NCBI GenBank assembly: GCA_949283145.1
Contig: CASDRL010000022.1
Location: forward strand, 1-62,543
Length of the DNA: 62,543 nt
Direction: 5' to 3'
From: an uncultured Clostridia bacterium
Lineage (GTDB): Bacteria; Bacillota; Clostridia; Christensenellales; CAG-917
Shown: positions 60,980 to 62,543 of the stretch, in pieces
Layout: each line of letters begins with the position of its first letter
How positions within the stretch are numbered: position 1 is the stretch's first letter
Position numbers and translations under genes: made by a program
The notes under the pieces: model-generated
Told to the model about the DNA's origin: nothing
The model's input: the letters and a program-made list of their open reading frames with translations, nothing else
Database searches by the model: none

Positions 60980-61895
60980 CGTTTTGAGAGGAAGATGCTG
61001 CGCCTTCTACGGGATCGGCGGCGTTTTCATTTGCGCTTTCGCTCTCTTCCGTGGCGGGCGCGTTTTCGCGCATCAGTTCCGCGTCCGACGTGTCCGCAGC
61101 GGGGACGGAGGCGGCTGCCGCATTAGCGCGCGCAGAGGTCTCTTTGCCCTTCACCGCTTTGTCGGCGCCGGATTTGGGCGCTGCCCCGTTCTCTTTTGAG
61201 GCGAGAGCCTGATATTTCTTCTTTTTCTCGACCTGACGACGGCGTCTCCTGCGCTCCTCGGGATGGAAGATGGCGATGATCTTCGCCACAAACATCACAA
61301 ACTCCTTGGATTTGGAGATGGCGATGTTTTTGAGGAAGGCTTTGCCGCCGACCATGACTGCGGAGATGAGCGCCGACACGCCGATGGACAGCCATTGCTG
61401 CCAGCTTTCATCCAGGTTGTCGGTGATGGCGATGACGATGACCGTACCGCAGGAACCGGAGATGATGCTGATGATGTCGCCGATGACGTCGTTGCAGACG
61501 TTGGAGACCTTCTCGTTGTTCTTGACCAGCCACATCGCGGTCTTGGCGCCGTACTCTTTTTTGGACGCCATGGAGACTATCGGCGTGATGTCGCAGGAAG
61601 TGACGGACACGCCGATGCCGTCCGCGATGATGCCCGCGAGCACGATGAAGAACAGCAGCACTACCGTGATCGCGATGTTGCCCGCCGAGGACGTGATCTC
61701 AGTCAGATAGCTGATGAATGCGGAAAGAAAGAGGGTGACGATCGTGATCTTGATCGCCCAATAATTGTGCTTTTTCTTATGTTTTTTCTGGTTTTTTTGA
61801 CGGGACGGAACGGCGCCGTTATCTGCCGGCTTTTGAGAAATTTCGTCGGAAACGTCCTGTGCGCCCTCCGACGGGGCGGAGATGTTCTCTTCCAA
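60969..61895 (-). CDS. oapA: OLE RNA-associated membrane protein OapA
   Basis: 308 residues from a TTG start. AAGGAG lies 6 nt upstream. An upstream-extended 434-codon frame would run through the structured RNA and is rejected. Four hydrophobic segments are seen: about 45-63, 73-93, 138-158 and 168-188. A conserved-looking acid pair, D92 and D102, flanks the loop ADGIGVSVTSCD just after segment two, followed by ITPIVSMASKKEYG. This matches my recollection of OapA, the membrane protein that binds OLE RNA and links it to the membrane in B. halodurans. A lysine-rich N-terminus (about 33-43) and a run of six arginines after segment four (about 215-220) would suit RNA contact. The family is usually about 180-200 residues; here there is a ~40-residue N-terminal and a ~90-residue C-terminal Ala/Glu-rich extension. 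It is immediately upstream of tlyA. Confidence 0.82.
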   Translation of the reverse strand: MEENISAPSEGAQDVSDEISQKPADNGAVPSRQKNQKKHKKKHNYWAIKITIVTLFLSAFISYLTEITSSAGNIAITVVLLFFIVLAGIIADGIGVSVTSCDITPIVSMASKKEYGAKTAMWLVKNNEKVSNVCNDVIGDIISIISGSCGTVIVIAITDNLDESWQQWLSIGVSALISAVMVGGKAFLKNIAISKSKEFVMFVAKIIAIFHPEERRRRRRQVEKKKKYQALASKENGAAPKSGADKAVKGKETSARANAAAASVPAADTSDAELMRENAPATEESESANENAADPVEGAASSSQNDEA

Positions 61896-61910
61896 AGCAA
61901 ACTCCTTGCG

Positions 61911-61928
61911 CGGACGCCTAGGCGTCCG
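61911..61928. promoter_or_regulatory. 18-nt palindrome just upstream of the oapA ribosome site
   Basis: CGGACGCCTAGGCGTCCG can fold into a 7-bp stem with a CTAG loop. It lies 3 nt before the oapA ribosome site and about 36 nt after the 3' end of the structured RNA. It might be a cleavage or boundary element between the RNA and the mRNA, or an operator. Confidence 0.55.
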
Positions 61929-61939
61929 ATGTATATGTG

Positions 61940-62543
61940 CGGCATGAGCCGTGATCTGCGCTTTTGCTGGCAACAGCCTGAGTAAACCTTGCGCCATCAG
62001 GTTCGGTAGGCTTTCCCCCTGCGGAAACTCGCCGTCGCCGTACGAGGGGTTTCCCATTACTCCGCAAGATGCAGGGTCTCCCGCTGCACAACCGAATCGC
62101 CACTTAGAGCACACTATAATCCCCAAGCTGCCTCGTGAGAACAGTCTAGAAGATTTCCTTGGCAATTTTCGTCCGCCCTTATCTTTTTTTGCAGACAACA
62201 TTTCGAGAGGCGATCGCCCATCGGCATCGGCCGGATGTCTCGGGGCGTGGATCCTCTGTCCCTGAAAGTCCACTCAAAGCAGGCTACACTGCACACAGCA
62301 CTTGCGCACCGCATAGCAGGTTTAACCCCGGTCAGTAGGCGCTGCGCCCACCGATTCGGGTCTCCGCGACGATCGGGTCGAGTTTCGCATGCCGTTGCAA
62401 AGCGCCCGAAAGTCTTAACTCCCAGCAACAGCCCCGGTTTGGGCAACCAAAGCCATCACCAGAAACTTCATCGATATGCCCTTTGGCGATATTTTACCCC
62501 CGCCTTCGGGTCGGCGAAAACTGACTAGAATACTGCGCCAGCA
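61940..62543 (-). ncRNA. OLE (ornate, large, extremophilic) RNA candidate
   Basis: About 600 nt on the minus strand with no credible gene, immediately upstream of oapA and within the tlyA-nadK-argR-recN neighbourhood, which is the known OLE location. The two ends pair: the last seven bases of the window (62537-62543) are complementary to 61965-61971, extended by CAG/CTG across an internal loop. Nested inside are a 7-8-bp helix (62000-62007 with 62091-62098) and a hairpin region at 62021-62065 with CTCG/CGAG and GCGGA/TCCGC pairing. In OLE RNA of about 600 nt such terminal pairing and dense internal structure are expected. The 5' end may lie a few bases beyond the window. Alternative: another large structured RNA of unknown class. 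Confidence 0.8.

Noticed and set aside
61896-62273. 126-codon upstream extension of oapA
   Set aside because: Runs through the structured RNA and lacks a ribosome site; the TTG at 61895 has AAGGAG in the right place.

Overview
The window comes from a spore-forming, low-to-mid GC (roughly 55-60 percent by eye) member of the Bacillota, most likely class Clostridia. The evidence is a spoIIAA-spoIIAB-sigF operon, spoVAC-spoVAD-spoVAE, yunB, and Firmicutes-type operon orders (rimP-nusA-ylxR-ylxQ-infB-rbfA; rpsB-tsf-pyrH-frr-uppS-cdsA-dxr-rseP-ispG; nadK-argR-recN). I cannot place it to genus. It is mostly core chromosome, with short accessory stretches at the left end and near 31.4-32.4 kb.

Layout. 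1-4.0 kb: an accessory gene fusing a PD-(D/E)XK-like nuclease domain to an SNF2/DEAH helicase. 4.1-5.05 kb: noncoding, with a 207-bp direct repeat and duplicated fragments of a tRNA-Tyr 3' end. 5.05-5.72 kb: a six-gene tRNA operon on the minus strand with a clear promoter and terminator. 5.85-9.8 kb: sporulation genes (spoIIA-sigF, spoVA). 9.8-11.2 kb: a Nudix/HAD gene pair with its own promoter. 11.2-20.5 kb: yunB, pheST, mutS2, a cysteine desulfurase and thiI. 20.5-30.1 kb: a class A PBP, then miaB-mutS-mutL-miaA. 30.1-32.4 kb: a PLP enzyme, a repeat-rich gap and a small Xre regulator that looks leaderless. 32.5-41.5 kb (minus): the rimP-to-ribF translation operon, with a terminator-like hairpin in its leader. 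41.5-51.6 kb (minus): a truncated polC-like gene, ispG, rseP, dxr, cdsA, uppS, frr, pyrH, tsf and rpsB. 51.6-57.0 kb: DUF1292, ruvX, an ABC transporter, an unknown membrane protein and rnpB. 57.0-62.5 kb (minus): recN, argR, nadK, tlyA, oapA and a ~600-nt structured RNA.

The most interesting item is the right end. The ~600-nt region without a credible gene, directly upstream of a four-TM protein I read as OapA, in the tlyA-nadK-argR-recN neighbourhood, fits an OLE (ornate, large, extremophilic) RNA with its membrane partner. A 7-bp helix joins the two ends of the RNA, which suggests nearly all of it is inside the window. Other points worth a look: an in-frame amber codon splitting a polC-like gene that has no polymerase domain; a MutS2 without its Smr domain; a 75-residue insert in SpoVAD; the nuclease-helicase fusion; and the tRNA-Tyr-derived repeats.

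No rRNA, CRISPR array, insertion sequence or phage structural gene was seen.
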